A stretch of 64,000 nt of DNA from Candidatus Nitrosopumilus sediminis (GTDB lineage: Archaea; Thermoproteota; Nitrososphaeria; Nitrososphaerales; Nitrosopumilaceae), in contig NC_018656.1 in NCBI RefSeq assembly GCF_000299395.1, positions 558,001-622,000 of the forward strand, given 5' to 3'. This document shows positions 19,672 to 28,016 of this stretch, piece by piece. Below the pieces are notes generated by a model, which saw only the letters and a program-made list of their open reading frames with translations, was not told where the DNA came from and did not search any database. Both the position numbers and the translations under genes were made by a program. Within the stretch, counting starts at the first letter, position 1, and every line of letters begins with the position of its first letter.

Positions 19672-20574
19672 TCATACAGAGTTTATCTGATCACGTATTC
19701 TTTGAGAAGATTTTTTCAGTAAGACGATTTCAGAATTATCAAGATTTACAGTAAGGATTTTAGAAATACCAGAATGATTGATCAGTACAGGCACACCCAT
19801 AGCAACATCAACTTCTCCGTATTCACCTTCTAAAACCACAGAAACAGGAACAGAAACCTCTTGATCATTAACTATTGAATTAATTACATCAAAAGTATTT
19901 TTAGCGATTCCAAATTGAGATCTACTCTTGTAATGTCTTAGATTTTTCCAATAATTTCTAACACTTGTAGTAATGGCAGATTTTTCTTTCTCATCAATTA
20001 AAGACAAAAGAGGTTTACCATCCACTTTAGTCCTAGAGAAGATAGGAACCATTGAATCACCATGTTCGCCTAACACCAATGCATCACCGATTGAAGACTG
20101 AGGTACAGAAAACTTTTCAGAGACCAGATAGCGAAATCTGTTAGTATCTAGACTGGACGCAATTCCAAACACTTTGAATCTTGAAAAATTAATTTCTTTT
20201 TGAAAGAAATAAGTCAATATGTCAAGAGGGTTTGAAACCACTAAAACAATAGCATCTGGACAATATTGTCGGACTTTTTGTGCAATTTCTTTGATCATGT
20301 CTATTTGGGGCTTCATGTTTTCAGTTCTGTCTTTCAAATACACACCCATACTAGCAGTTATGACAACAATAGCAGATCCAGTTATTTTTGAATAATCGGA
20401 TGTTCCATGAATAGAAAAATGGGAAGTGTTTGGAATAGCATTAGAAACATCCAAAGATTCACCAATTGCTTTATCCTCAGTACGATTTACAAGTAGGACA
20501 TCATCTAATGCATGGGAAACACAAAGAAATGCAATTGAAGTGCCAACTCGGCCACTACCAATTATTGAAATCAA
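19672..20574 (-). CDS. mdh: Malate dehydrogenase (LDH/MDH family)
   Basis: 300 aa. Rossmann motif GSGRVGTSIAFLC at the N-terminus, substrate Arg pair in KDRTENMKPQ, NPLDILTYF, and the catalytic His in GEHGDSMVPIFS. The end of beta-2 reads LLVNRTEDK, where NAD-preferring enzymes have Asp; Asn followed by Arg suggests NADP(H) use (inference). Converts malate and oxaloacetate in the cytoplasm. A UspA gene lies 16 bp upstream and may be co-transcribed. Confidence 0.92.
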   Translation of the reverse strand: MISIIGSGRVGTSIAFLCVSHALDDVLLVNRTEDKAIGESLDVSNAIPNTSHFSIHGTSDYSKITGSAIVVITASMGVYLKDRTENMKPQIDMIKEIAQKVRQYCPDAIVLVVSNPLDILTYFFQKEINFSRFKVFGIASSLDTNRFRYLVSEKFSVPQSSIGDALVLGEHGDSMVPIFSRTKVDGKPLLSLIDEKEKSAITTSVRNYWKNLRHYKSRSQFGIAKNTFDVINSIVNDQEVSVPVSVVLEGEYGEVDVAMGVPVLINHSGISKILTVNLDNSEIVLLKKSSQRIRDQINSV

Positions 20575-20590
20575 TCAAATCACATTCTAT

Positions 20591-21028
20591 TTATTTAACA
20601 ATTAGAACGGGACATCTAGTTTTTTGAGAAACACCATTTGCAACACTACCTAAAAGTAATTTATCAAAACCAGTTCGGCCATGAGAACCAATTACTATCA
20701 GATCATGTTTTCTAGATTTTGCATAATTAACTATATCATTAACAACGGATTTGGATGTAATAATCTGTGTTTTAATTGAAATATTATTTTTTTCTGCTAA
20801 AGATTCTAATTTTTCAATGTATTTTTTTGAAACTTTTTTTTGCTTTTTAATTAATTCAGCATCGGCTCTTGCATCATAGTATTTGTGATGCCATGCATCG
20901 CCTTCAAGACAGGTAAGTAAGGTAATGTCAGAATCACGACATTTAGCAATGTCCAATGCAACTTTGAAAGCCCTAGTTGACTGAGTTGAAAGATCAAATG
21001 GCACAAGAATATTTTTGAACAATTTCAA
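20591..21028 (-). CDS. Universal stress protein (UspA family)
   Basis: 145 aa. It starts with ILVPFDLS and ends GSHGRTGFDKLLLGSVANGV, the G-x2-G-x9-GS ATP-binding loop of UspA proteins. It is one of three Usp genes within 2.6 kb. It overlaps the HPF-like gene upstream by 4 bp (21025-21028), so its translation is coupled to a probable ribosome-hibernation factor. Confidence 0.93.
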   Translation of the reverse strand: MKLFKNILVPFDLSTQSTRAFKVALDIAKCRDSDITLLTCLEGDAWHHKYYDARADAELIKKQKKVSKKYIEKLESLAEKNNISIKTQIITSKSVVNDIVNYAKSRKHDLIVIGSHGRTGFDKLLLGSVANGVSQKTRCPVLIVK

Positions 21029-21366
21029 TACTCCTTTTTACGAATACTATCTCTTTGTCTTTTATCATCATGTTTTGGCAACTCACGCTCTAATTTTCTA
21101 GATAGATCATCAGCAATTTTCAAAATATCCCATCCAGATTCTGTATAAATAAGTCTATCACCAGAGGTTTTTACAGTAGCCGTAACTTCATAATGAGTTC
21201 TAGAACCTTCAGTGTTTTGGGATTCTACTGCAATTTTTGCTTCAATAATATGAGGTAATACTTGTTGAACTTTCTCTAAAGCACTACCAAATTTTGAGGA
21301 TAATACTTCATTAGCAGGTTCATCTTTTGCTAGACCAATTACAAATAAAGGTACTTTTTCTGCCAT
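21025..21366 (-). CDS. HPF/S30AE-like protein (candidate ribosome hibernation factor)
   Basis: About 113 aa from ATG 21366 (MAEKVPLF; the frame is open to 21414). The pattern beta-alpha-beta with SRTHYEVTATVKTSGDRLIY and DILKIADDLSRKLERELPKH is that of HPF/YfiA/S30AE domains, which bind the small ribosomal subunit during starvation. Similarity is judged by eye and is moderate. The 4-bp overlap with a UspA gene supports a dormancy or stress role. Confidence 0.6.
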   Translation of the reverse strand: MAEKVPLFVIGLAKDEPANEVLSSKFGSALEKVQQVLPHIIEAKIAVESQNTEGSRTHYEVTATVKTSGDRLIYTESGWDILKIADDLSRKLERELPKHDDKRQRDSIRKKEY

Positions 21367-21466
21367 AATCAATCTAAACAAACTAGAACTAAATAGCTTT
21401 CTAATAATTATCAAATTTGATTTTCAGCGACGGTTTCATTGAAAGATATTTATCAAATTATTAGAT

Positions 21467-22330
21467 ATGATGTTCATGGATGTAAGAGATTTAAAATTAT
21501 CAGAATTAATTTCAAAACCAATCACAGTAAGTCCCAACACAACACTCATGAAGGCAAGGGAATCAATATTGAAACACAAAGTCAAAAGAGTCATAGTTAC
21601 AGACAAGAATTATCCAATCGGGGTAATTACTGAAAAAGACCTAGCAAAAAAAATTTATGATTTAGGAGATAAGCCAATAAAATCCGTTAAAGCAAAAGAG
21701 TTCAAACCAAAAAAAATGTTTACATTAACTAAAGAAAATACAGTTAAAGAATGCGCACAATTGATGAAAAAGCACAGAATCAGCCTAGTAATAATTCTAA
21801 ACAAAGATAAAAAACTTGAAGGAATAGTGACAGAAACAAATCTGGTTACTGCATTTCTTACAAAAGGTTCAGACTTAATCAAAATTTCAAAAATAATGGA
21901 GCCTGATGTGATAACTGCAGCTCCAAGTGATCCAATATTACATGTAGAAAGCTTGTTGTTAAAATACGGAATTTCTAGAATCATTATCAAAAGAAATCAA
22001 AAACCAGTAGGCGTTATCACATTCAGAGATTTTGTCCCTGCAAAAATTCCACAATGGATTGCAGAATCAGCAGATCCTAAAGAAGTTCAAGAATACAAGT
22101 TCAAAAAAGGGTTAGAAGAGATGCATTCAAATCAAATGAGTTATCTTTTCCCATTTCATGCAACAGACATTATGGCAACAAACCCAATTACTGTAGAGGC
22201 AGATGAAGATGTCAAAAATGCAGTTACAAAAATGATCAAATATAATATCAGCGGTCTTCCGGTTGTAAAAAATGGAAGGTTGGTTGGAATAATTACAAAA
22301 TCAGACATAGTAAGTACATTAGCAAACTAA
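21467..22330 (+). CDS. Four-CBS-domain protein
   Basis: 287 aa built of four CBS motifs in two Bateman pairs: about 8-65, 80-135, 145-200 and 227-285, with repeats such as KRVIVTDKNYPIGVITEKDL and GLPVVKNGRLVGIITKSDI. It probably binds adenine nucleotides and senses energy state; no effector domain is fused. It sits between UspA genes. Start ATG 21467, with a further in-frame ATG at 21476. Confidence 0.92.
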   Translation: MMFMDVRDLKLSELISKPITVSPNTTLMKARESILKHKVKRVIVTDKNYPIGVITEKDLAKKIYDLGDKPIKSVKAKEFKPKKMFTLTKENTVKECAQLMKKHRISLVIILNKDKKLEGIVTETNLVTAFLTKGSDLIKISKIMEPDVITAAPSDPILHVESLLLKYGISRIIIKRNQKPVGVITFRDFVPAKIPQWIAESADPKEVQEYKFKKGLEEMHSNQMSYLFPFHATDIMATNPITVEADEDVKNAVTKMIKYNISGLPVVKNGRLVGIITKSDIVSTLAN

Positions 22331-22332
22331 TT

Positions 22333-22761
22333 TCATTTCACAATCATTACTGAACATGGAGAAGATTGAGAGAGTTTATTTGAAACGCTTCCTAGTAAGA
22401 ATCTAGTTACAGCACCAAGTCCTTTATTTCCAACAATTATAAGATCACATTTTTCCTTTTTAGCAACTTTTTCAATTTCACTTACAATGTTTCCTTCTTT
22501 TAAAATAATTTTTGCAGTTATTCCTTTTTTGGAAAGCATGACCTTGGAGTTATTCAAAATTTTTGTTCCAAATTTTTGAAGCATTCCCAAGTATTCTTTA
22601 CGATCTAGTAAATTAACAGGGATAGATTTTTCGACAACATATATCAAAATAAGTTCAGAGTCAAATATTTTGACAAATTCACATGCACGTTTTAATGCTT
22701 TTTCAGAATATACAGATCCATCTAGAGGTACAAGGATTTTCTTGTAATTATTTGATGTCAT
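22333..22761 (-). CDS. Universal stress protein (UspA family)
   Basis: 142 aa with ILVPLDGSVYSEKAL at the start and GNKGLGAVTRFLLGSVSNKL, the nucleotide-binding loop, at the end. Overlaps the next Usp gene by 4 bp (22758-22761), giving a two-Usp operon convergent with the four-CBS gene. Confidence 0.93.
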   Translation of the reverse strand: MTSNNYKKILVPLDGSVYSEKALKRACEFVKIFDSELILIYVVEKSIPVNLLDRKEYLGMLQKFGTKILNNSKVMLSKKGITAKIILKEGNIVSEIEKVAKKEKCDLIIVGNKGLGAVTRFLLGSVSNKLSQSSPCSVMIVK

Positions 22762-23189
22762 TTTACTACCAATACAGGTTTTTTAGATTTGTGCAAAACA
22801 TAGTTAGAAACACTACCTAAGAAAATTTCTTTTGCAGCACTTCTTCCACGGGCACCAATAACAACTAAATCAATTCCATTTTTTGAATTGTTTGCAAAAC
22901 GTGCAATATCATATCCAGGATCTCCTGCAATTGCTTTTCCAGTTAACATAATTCCTTTTTTTGCTGCACGCAATTTTGCATCAGCAAGTAGTTTTTTTAC
23001 TTCCTTCATAGAATTAAAATCTAAGAATCCAAGAGGATGAATTGCATATATTCCAGGCACCGTTTTTATGGCTAAAGCAGTGATGGTCCCTTGAGATTGC
23101 CTTGCGAGGTGGATAGCCATATCCAATCCACGAAGGGAATTTTTAGAACCATCTAGAGGCACAAGGATTTTCTTTGTTTTGACTGCCAT
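22758..23189 (-). CDS. Universal stress protein (UspA family)
   Basis: 143 aa; ILVPLDGSKNSLRGL at the start and GARGRSAAKEIFLGSVSNYV near the C-terminus. First gene of the two-Usp operon. It faces away from the two-CBS gene at 23301, so the 111-bp gap holds divergent promoters; ATATTAATAAAATATC just before the ATG is a TATA-like stretch on this side. Confidence 0.93.
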   Translation of the reverse strand: MAVKTKKILVPLDGSKNSLRGLDMAIHLARQSQGTITALAIKTVPGIYAIHPLGFLDFNSMKEVKKLLADAKLRAAKKGIMLTGKAIAGDPGYDIARFANNSKNGIDLVVIGARGRSAAKEIFLGSVSNYVLHKSKKPVLVVK

Positions 23190-23300
23190 ATATTAATAAA
23201 ATATCATTTCTGGTTTAAAGACTTATGTGATTATCTTTATTGATTTTCAATATTGGTAATTTAGAATTTATATCATATAATTGAAAAAAATAATTAGAAT

Positions 23301-23738
23301 ATGAATAGTACATTTGTTAGCGATGTAATGAATAAGGATGTGTTAACTCTAGACAAATCAACGTCATTACAAGAAGCGGCAGAACATATGAAAAAATTAG
23401 GAGTAGGGTGTGTAATTGTTACAGAAAATGACAAGCCAATTGGGATTATTACTGAAAGAGATTTTGTGACAAAAATTGCTGCAGAAGGAAGACCATTATT
23501 TACAGAAATAAAAGAAGTGATATCATCGCCATTAATCACAATTGATTCAGATGAAACGATCTGGGAAGCATCCGAATTGATGAAAGAGAAGTTAATTCAC
23601 AAGCTTCCAGTCAAAGAAAATGATGAGATCGTAGGGATTATTACAACATCAGATATTGTAAGAATATCAAGTGTGGGTTCAGATTCAGAAATGAGAAGAA
23701 TTTGTGATCAAATTCTTTTACGAATGAAAGACGAGTAG
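23301..23738 (+). CDS. Two-CBS-domain protein
   Basis: 145 aa forming a single Bateman module: VSDVMNKDVLTLDKSTSL ... GIITERDFV and a second repeat ending GIITTSDIVRIS. Likely adenylate sensor, divergent from the Usp pair and upstream of thioredoxin reductase (49-bp gap). Confidence 0.92.
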   Translation: MNSTFVSDVMNKDVLTLDKSTSLQEAAEHMKKLGVGCVIVTENDKPIGIITERDFVTKIAAEGRPLFTEIKEVISSPLITIDSDETIWEASELMKEKLIHKLPVKENDEIVGIITTSDIVRISSVGSDSEMRRICDQILLRMKDE

Positions 23739-23786
23739 TTAAAAGAGATATTCACTTAAATTATTGAAATTAAGACAGTTAACATT

Positions 23787-24785
23787 ATGATGGCAGGTGA
23801 TGCAGGTGCAGCAGTTCTTGAAACAAAAGACGAAGGACCTAAAATACCAGACAAAAATAAAACAAAGTTTGATGTAATTATTATCGGAGCAGGTCCTTCT
23901 GGATACACTGCAGGAATTTATTGTTCAAGAGCAGGTTATGATACGTTAATTTTATCAGGAATTTTACCAGGAGGACAATTAGTAAATACTACTGAAGTTG
24001 AAAACTATCCAGGATTTGAAAACGGCATTATGGGTCCTGACTTGATGATAGAGATGAGAAAACAATCTCAAAGGATGGGAACTACAATCATAGATGATGT
24101 TGCAGTGGATGTAGATTTTAGACATAAACCATTCAAAGTTTTAACAGCATCAGAAGAATATGAAGGACGAGCAGTAATTATCGCAACTGGAGCAAATCCA
24201 AGAAAATTAGGGTTAGAAGGAGAAGAAACATTTGCTGGTAAAGGGGTTTCATATTGTGCTACATGTGATGGGCCATTCTTTAGAAATCAAGATATAATTG
24301 TTGTAGGTGGAGGGGATTCAGCTATTGAAGAAGCAACGTTCCTTACAAAATTTGCAACAAAGGTACATCTAGTTCATAGAAGAGGAGAATTGCGTGCAAG
24401 TAAAATTATGCAGGAGAGAGCACTTAACAATGAAAAAATAAAATTTCATTGGGATTCAGCAGTGACTGAAATTAAAGGAGACCAAAAAATGCAGCAAGCA
24501 GTTTTAAAAAATCTAAAAACAAATGAAGAGTCTACATTAGATGCAGGAGGACTGTTTGTCGCAATTGGACACGAGCCAAATACACAATTATTCAAAGGTC
24601 AAATTGATTTAGATGAGGATGATTATGTGGTATTAAAAAATAAAACACATACCAATATCGAAGGAATTTTTGCAGCAGGGGATGTGCACGATAGAAATTA
24701 CAGACAAGCAATTACAGCGGCAGCTTTTGGATGCATGGCAGCAATTGACTTGGATAAATATCTCACAGAGAGTGCAGATAAATAA
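23787..24785 (+). CDS. trxB: Thioredoxin reductase
   Basis: 332 aa flavoprotein. FAD motif GAGPSGYTAGIYC (34-46), redox pair C157-A-T-C160, NADPH motif GGGDSAIEEATFL and C-terminal FAD motif GIFAAGDVHDRNYRQ. Reduces thioredoxin with NADPH. The first ~27 residues are a poorly conserved extension (two adjacent ATG). Followed after 2 bp by a small CxxC gene. Confidence 0.95.
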   Translation: MMAGDAGAAVLETKDEGPKIPDKNKTKFDVIIIGAGPSGYTAGIYCSRAGYDTLILSGILPGGQLVNTTEVENYPGFENGIMGPDLMIEMRKQSQRMGTTIIDDVAVDVDFRHKPFKVLTASEEYEGRAVIIATGANPRKLGLEGEETFAGKGVSYCATCDGPFFRNQDIIVVGGGDSAIEEATFLTKFATKVHLVHRRGELRASKIMQERALNNEKIKFHWDSAVTEIKGDQKMQQAVLKNLKTNEESTLDAGGLFVAIGHEPNTQLFKGQIDLDEDDYVVLKNKTHTNIEGIFAAGDVHDRNYRQAITAAAFGCMAAIDLDKYLTESADK

Positions 24786-24787
24786 TA

Positions 24788-25030
24788 ATGAAGAATGCCC
24801 AATGCAAAAAATGTCTCAATAAATTTTACGAGAAAGAAATCTACACTATTCAACAATTCCAATATAGAAAACAACCAACATACCAATGGTCAGTAAAATA
24901 TTTTGAAAAACTAGGAATTACTGAATGGGATTCATTTTGTGAAGACTGTATACTATTTTACTTAAAGGAATCAGAAAAAGAATGGAAAAATACAGGATCT
25001 AAACTCTTTATTGGTAAGAATGAAAGATGA
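24788..25030 (+). CDS. Small zinc-ribbon-like protein (unknown)
   Basis: 80 aa with CKKC near the N-terminus and CEDC near residue 54, a spacing compatible with a single zinc ribbon, and several Tyr/Trp between. It begins 2 bp after trxB and is followed by another small gene after 6 bp, so all three are probably one transcript. Function unknown. Confidence 0.75.
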   Translation: MKNAQCKKCLNKFYEKEIYTIQQFQYRKQPTYQWSVKYFEKLGITEWDSFCEDCILFYLKESEKEWKNTGSKLFIGKNER

Positions 25031-25036
25031 AGAACA

Positions 25037-25510
25037 ATGAGTGAAGAACCAGAAAATCTTAAAAAAACTGCAAAAGAGCATAGTGACAAACTAGCAAAAT
25101 TAGGAATGGATTTAGGAGAAAATCAGTTTAGTTATAGGATTGAAGAAAAAGTAACTAAAGAGTACTGGCAACAAAGAATGAAAGATTTTAAAAAATATAA
25201 TGAAAAAGGTTTAGAATATTATAATCAAGTTCATGCAATGATGAATCTAGTAAACAAAGAAGAGGCGCAAATGTTCCTTTTACGTATAAGTAAATTCAGG
25301 CAACTAAGTAAAGAATTGTTGGAAACAATGGAGACAATTAAAGAAAATCCTTCAATAATTGATTCTAAAGATAAACAGCAAAGTTCATGGAGTCGGGAAA
25401 TTAAAAATAAAATCACAGAACAGAGTAACAAATGTTTACGACATGAAATGGATATGAATTCTTCATTTAGAGAATTTTATGATAAATATTTGAAAAAAAT
25501 TCTTGAATAA
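25037..25510 (+). CDS. Helical hypothetical protein
   Basis: 157 aa, highly charged and almost entirely alpha-helical in composition, with no Cys motif except one near the C-terminus, no TM segment and no recognisable family. Third gene of the trxB-led set; its stop is 2 bp from the convergent cysteine synthase stop. Confidence 0.75.
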   Translation: MSEEPENLKKTAKEHSDKLAKLGMDLGENQFSYRIEEKVTKEYWQQRMKDFKKYNEKGLEYYNQVHAMMNLVNKEEAQMFLLRISKFRQLSKELLETMETIKENPSIIDSKDKQQSSWSREIKNKITEQSNKCLRHEMDMNSSFREFYDKYLKKILE

Positions 25511-25511
25511 T

Positions 25512-26504
25512 TCAGTAGGCTAATTCTGACATGTATTTTGCATCCTTAAGAGAATTATCAAATTCTTCCTCAGTCATTACATTTTGAGTAGCATAAACAC
25601 TTTTGAATTTTCTTCCATCATCAGCAAATATTCCTACAACACATGCATCCCCTTCTATAGGATATTTTTTCATGCATGCATATACTGCTGCAGATGAAGG
25701 ACTGATCAAGAGTTTATCTTTTGCATACACATCTTTTACAACTGAAAATGCTTCATCATTGTCAACAGACACCCAATCATCTACAACATTTTCTCGTTTC
25801 AAGAATAAATCAGGCTTTGCGGATTCTTCAAAATTTCTCCAACCCTGAATCAAATGATTTTGTTGTGGTTGACATCCAATAATCTTTACATTAGGATTTT
25901 TTTCTTTGAGGAAAGCACCAATTCCAGTAATAGTACCTCCAGTACCAACACCAGTAAAGAAGTGAGTTACTTTGCCTTCAGTTTGTTTCCAAATTTCAGG
26001 TCCAGTTCCAACATAGTGTCCTTTGAAATTAGCTTCATTGGCATATTGGTTTGGGGAATAATAGGTATCAGGTCTAGAGGAAGCAATCGAAGTGGCAAGA
26101 GCAATACTCTGATCTGTGCCAGCACCTACTTTAGGGCACAGATCATCGCTGGTTTCAAAAACTTTAGCTCCTAATTTTCTAATGATATCTTTAGTTTCAT
26201 TACTTGCTTTTTCTGGAATAACAATTTCAACTTTGTATCCAAGTACATTTGCAATTCCTGTCAATGCAATTCCAGTGTTACCTGAAGTTGGCTCAATGAT
26301 AATGCTTTTTCCTTTTTTTAAAATTCCTTTTTCTTCACCATCTTTAATCATCCAGTAAGCAGCTCTGTCTTTTACAGAACCAAACGGATTATGACCTTCT
26401 AATTTAGCAAAATATTCTACATTATCGTGAGAAAGTGAATCTAAATGAACCAAAGGAGTATTGCCAACACGATTCAACACATCTGTATCAGTGACAGTAG
26501 TCAT
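25512..26504 (-). CDS. cysK: Cysteine synthase family PLP enzyme
   Basis: 330 aa fold-type II PLP enzyme. The PLP Lys lies in GSVKDRAAYWM; PTSGNTGIAL binds substrate carboxylate; TGVGTGGTITGIG binds phosphate. Makes cysteine from sulfide and O-acetylserine or, in some archaea, O-phosphoserine; substrate not decidable by eye. A TusA gene lies 8 bp upstream, and sulfite reductase is 8 kb away on the same strand. Confidence 0.93.
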   Translation of the reverse strand: MTTVTDTDVLNRVGNTPLVHLDSLSHDNVEYFAKLEGHNPFGSVKDRAAYWMIKDGEEKGILKKGKSIIIEPTSGNTGIALTGIANVLGYKVEIVIPEKASNETKDIIRKLGAKVFETSDDLCPKVGAGTDQSIALATSIASSRPDTYYSPNQYANEANFKGHYVGTGPEIWKQTEGKVTHFFTGVGTGGTITGIGAFLKEKNPNVKIIGCQPQQNHLIQGWRNFEESAKPDLFLKRENVVDDWVSVDNDEAFSVVKDVYAKDKLLISPSSAAVYACMKKYPIEGDACVVGIFADDGRKFKSVYATQNVMTEEEFDNSLKDAKYMSELAY

Positions 26505-26512
26505 GATTTAGT

Positions 26513-26749
26513 TTATTTCACCTTTTTAATTTTGAACGTAATGGTATCGCCATCTTTTGACATATCCATTAACTCATGTCCATTTCGGGTAACCCATCTA
26601 GAAATATCATCTTCTGCAGCTGGATCATCAGCAGATACAGTAATGATATCACCTACTTGCATTCTTTCAATTTCAATTTTTGTTCTAAACACAGGTTCAG
26701 GACAAAACAATCCAGTTGCATCTAATTTTTTTTCAGTAGATTCTGACAT
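26513..26749 (-). CDS. TusA-family sulfur carrier protein
   Basis: 78 aa with the family mark GLFCPEPV; the conserved Cys (C16) carries sulfane sulfur in TusA proteins. The C-terminal beta strands end in ITFKIKKV. Probably donates sulfur for tRNA thiolation, molybdopterin or Fe-S work. In operon with cysteine synthase (8-bp gap). Confidence 0.93.
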   Translation of the reverse strand: MSESTEKKLDATGLFCPEPVFRTKIEIERMQVGDIITVSADDPAAEDDISRWVTRNGHELMDMSKDGDTITFKIKKVK

Positions 26750-26975
26750 TAGTAACTAATTTTTAAAGACCGATTTGTCATATTAAAATCTATTTTAACA
26801 AGTGAAAATGTAGCTATAACAATTAGCTTTTCCTATCATCATTGTTAGAATAATTTTAAAAATAAAACTTTATTCTATGCCTGAAATTTAACCCCAAATC
26901 TAATTTTTATCTGGATATAGTAAGATCTACTATCTAATGATGATGGTCAGAACCTCAATTGGATTTAGATATATC

Positions 26976-27065
26976 CTTTAGGAGTTTAGAGAACTAAACT
27001 AATTTTCAGACTCTCGAGGCGACTAGTCAAGTTATTTCAATGACCAAATTGAGTTTATCCTAAAG
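26976..27065 (+). ncRNA. Candidate structured RNA or leader
   Basis: CTTTAGGA (26976-26983) pairs perfectly with TCCTAAAG (27058-27065), closing a 90-nt region. Inside it GTTTAG-AGAA-CTAAAC is a perfect hairpin directly after the first arm, and AATTT...AAATT can close a second inner domain. It lies upstream of the microprotein operon at 27130 and could be its leader or an independent small RNA. Strand is assumed from the downstream genes. It matches no RNA family I recognise. Confidence 0.35.
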
Positions 27066-27096
27066 CAAATCAACCACATCTTGTCTTAATAAGCAG
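27064..27096 (+). promoter_or_regulatory. 33-bp repeated upstream element, copy 1
   Basis: It begins AGCAAATCAACCACATC and ends TTAATAAGCAG; it matches copy 2 at 27967-27999 in 30 of 33 positions. Both copies precede microprotein operons on the same strand. The TTAATAAG end could be the TATA box; here it is 33 bp before the ATG. Confidence 0.6.
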
Positions 27097-27129
27097 GAAA
27101 CCGCATATTATAGCGGATAAAAACATTAC

Positions 27130-27426
27130 ATGTCACTTGAGATCAATGAATTAACTGGAATTTTAAATGAAGTTAGAAATGAACTTGCCAATCTGATATT
27201 GTTGGCTAACAGTAAAAATGAAAAAATTGACATAAAAAAACTCTCTCAAAAGGCTCATGAATTGGATAGAATAATTGCTGTTTCCAGGATTTCTGGTAAA
27301 GACAAACTAATGTTACAAAAATTTTCTGCAACTCTAGTACAAGATAATACAACTGTCAAAAACCTGAGATATGAAAAACAAGACCTTGAAAGGATATTTT
27401 CCAACCTGGAGGACTTGATTCAATGA
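27130..27426 (+). CDS. Helical small protein heading a microprotein operon
   Basis: 98 aa, no Cys, long amphipathic helices (LNEVRNELANLILLANSK, SQKAHELDRIIAVSR), probably a coiled-coil dimer. No recognised family. Its TGA overlaps the ATG of the Cys-rich peptide gene (ATGA at 27423-27426), indicating translational coupling. The 33-bp element lies 33 bp upstream. Confidence 0.75.
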   Translation: MSLEINELTGILNEVRNELANLILLANSKNEKIDIKKLSQKAHELDRIIAVSRISGKDKLMLQKFSATLVQDNTTVKNLRYEKQDLERIFSNLEDLIQ

Positions 27427-27527
27427 ATACAATACAATCGTACGGTCAAAAAATTTGTTCAGACTGTAAGAGAATGCATTGTCAAAATGGATGTAATTGT
27501 GATTGTCATTGGGATAAAAACAGGTAA
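27423..27527 (+). CDS. 34-aa Cys-rich microprotein (C-x-C-D-C-H type)
   Basis: Begins in the ATGA overlap with the preceding gene. It encodes seven residues of Cys/His metal type in the order CSDC, HC, GCNCDCH, ending WDKNR. The C-x-C-D-C-H tail recurs in the peptide at 62739 and in modified form at 47639. Probably binds one or two zinc ions. Too short for most gene callers; the coupled start and the shared tail argue that it is real. Confidence 0.65.
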   Translation: MNTIQSYGQKICSDCKRMHCQNGCNCDCHWDKNR

Positions 27528-27532
27528 ATTTA

Positions 27533-27712
27533 TTGTTAAATCATTTAGTAACTCAAGACACTTGTTCGCATAATGCCAAAGTCAAGATGTCAGGATACAA
27601 GGACATATACGAATGTACACGATGCCACAAATTCATTACAATCAGCATGCCCAAAGAGATTGATCATGGTGCTCCACAATATTTAGAAAATAGCTGGGAA
27701 GATGATGATTAA
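27533..27712 (+). CDS. Small zinc-ribbon protein (C-x2-H ... C-x2-C)
   Basis: 59 aa from TTG at 27533, 5 bp after the previous stop; an internal ATG at 27587 is the alternative start. CSHN is followed 16 residues later by CTRC (YECTRCHKFI), a zinc-ribbon spacing. Acidic C-terminal tail SWEDDD. Third gene of the operon at 27130; function unknown. Confidence 0.55.
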   Translation: MLNHLVTQDTCSHNAKVKMSGYKDIYECTRCHKFITISMPKEIDHGAPQYLENSWEDDD

Positions 27713-27772
27713 ATTAATTATCAACTCAAATGTATTGGATAGCAAGATCCATATTTTCAGATAACTTAAATT

Positions 27773-27901
27773 CTATTTTTGTTCCTCTCGAATGTCTTTT
27801 TTTAATTTATCGAGAGTTTCCACATATTCTTTTTTAGATAAATTTTCAGGTTTTGTTTTGTTGTTTTTGTTAATTTGAGGATGTTTTGTGTGTTTTTTCA
27901 T
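27773..27901 (-). CDS. 42-aa basic small protein
   Basis: ATG to TAG frame: MKKHTKHPQINKNN followed by a Lys/Glu-rich helix containing KKEYVETLDKLKKDI. No Cys. It lies between the two + strand microprotein operons on the opposite strand, and it might be a nucleic-acid-binding peptide. Support is reading frame and helical periodicity only. Confidence 0.45.
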   Translation of the reverse strand: MKKHTKHPQINKNNKTKPENLSKKEYVETLDKLKKDIREEQK

Positions 27902-27966
27902 AATAATGTACTTTATGGATGGGTCACTTTAGTAGTTAAGGAGCAGTATAGTTGTGTCTATTCGAT

Positions 27967-27999
27967 AGCAAATCAACTACATCTCGTTTTAATAAGCAG
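27967..27999 (+). promoter_or_regulatory. 33-bp repeated upstream element, copy 2
   Basis: 30 of 33 bases agree with copy 1 (27064-27096). TTTTAATAAG lies about 25 nt before the ATG at 28017, the right spacing for a TATA box of a leaderless archaeal message; the conserved upstream part AGCAAATCAAC could be the factor-binding site. Confidence 0.6.
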
Positions 28000-28016
28000 A
28001 TTCAACCTATGTAATC

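Larger units (their letters stand above)
26750..27129. other. 380-bp gap with structured-looking DNA and a repeated element
   Basis: No convincing ORF on either strand. The right half holds nested inverted repeats (26976-27065) directly followed by the first copy of a 33-bp repeated element (27064-27096); the left part is plain AT-rich sequence carrying the TusA promoter. Confidence 0.6.
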
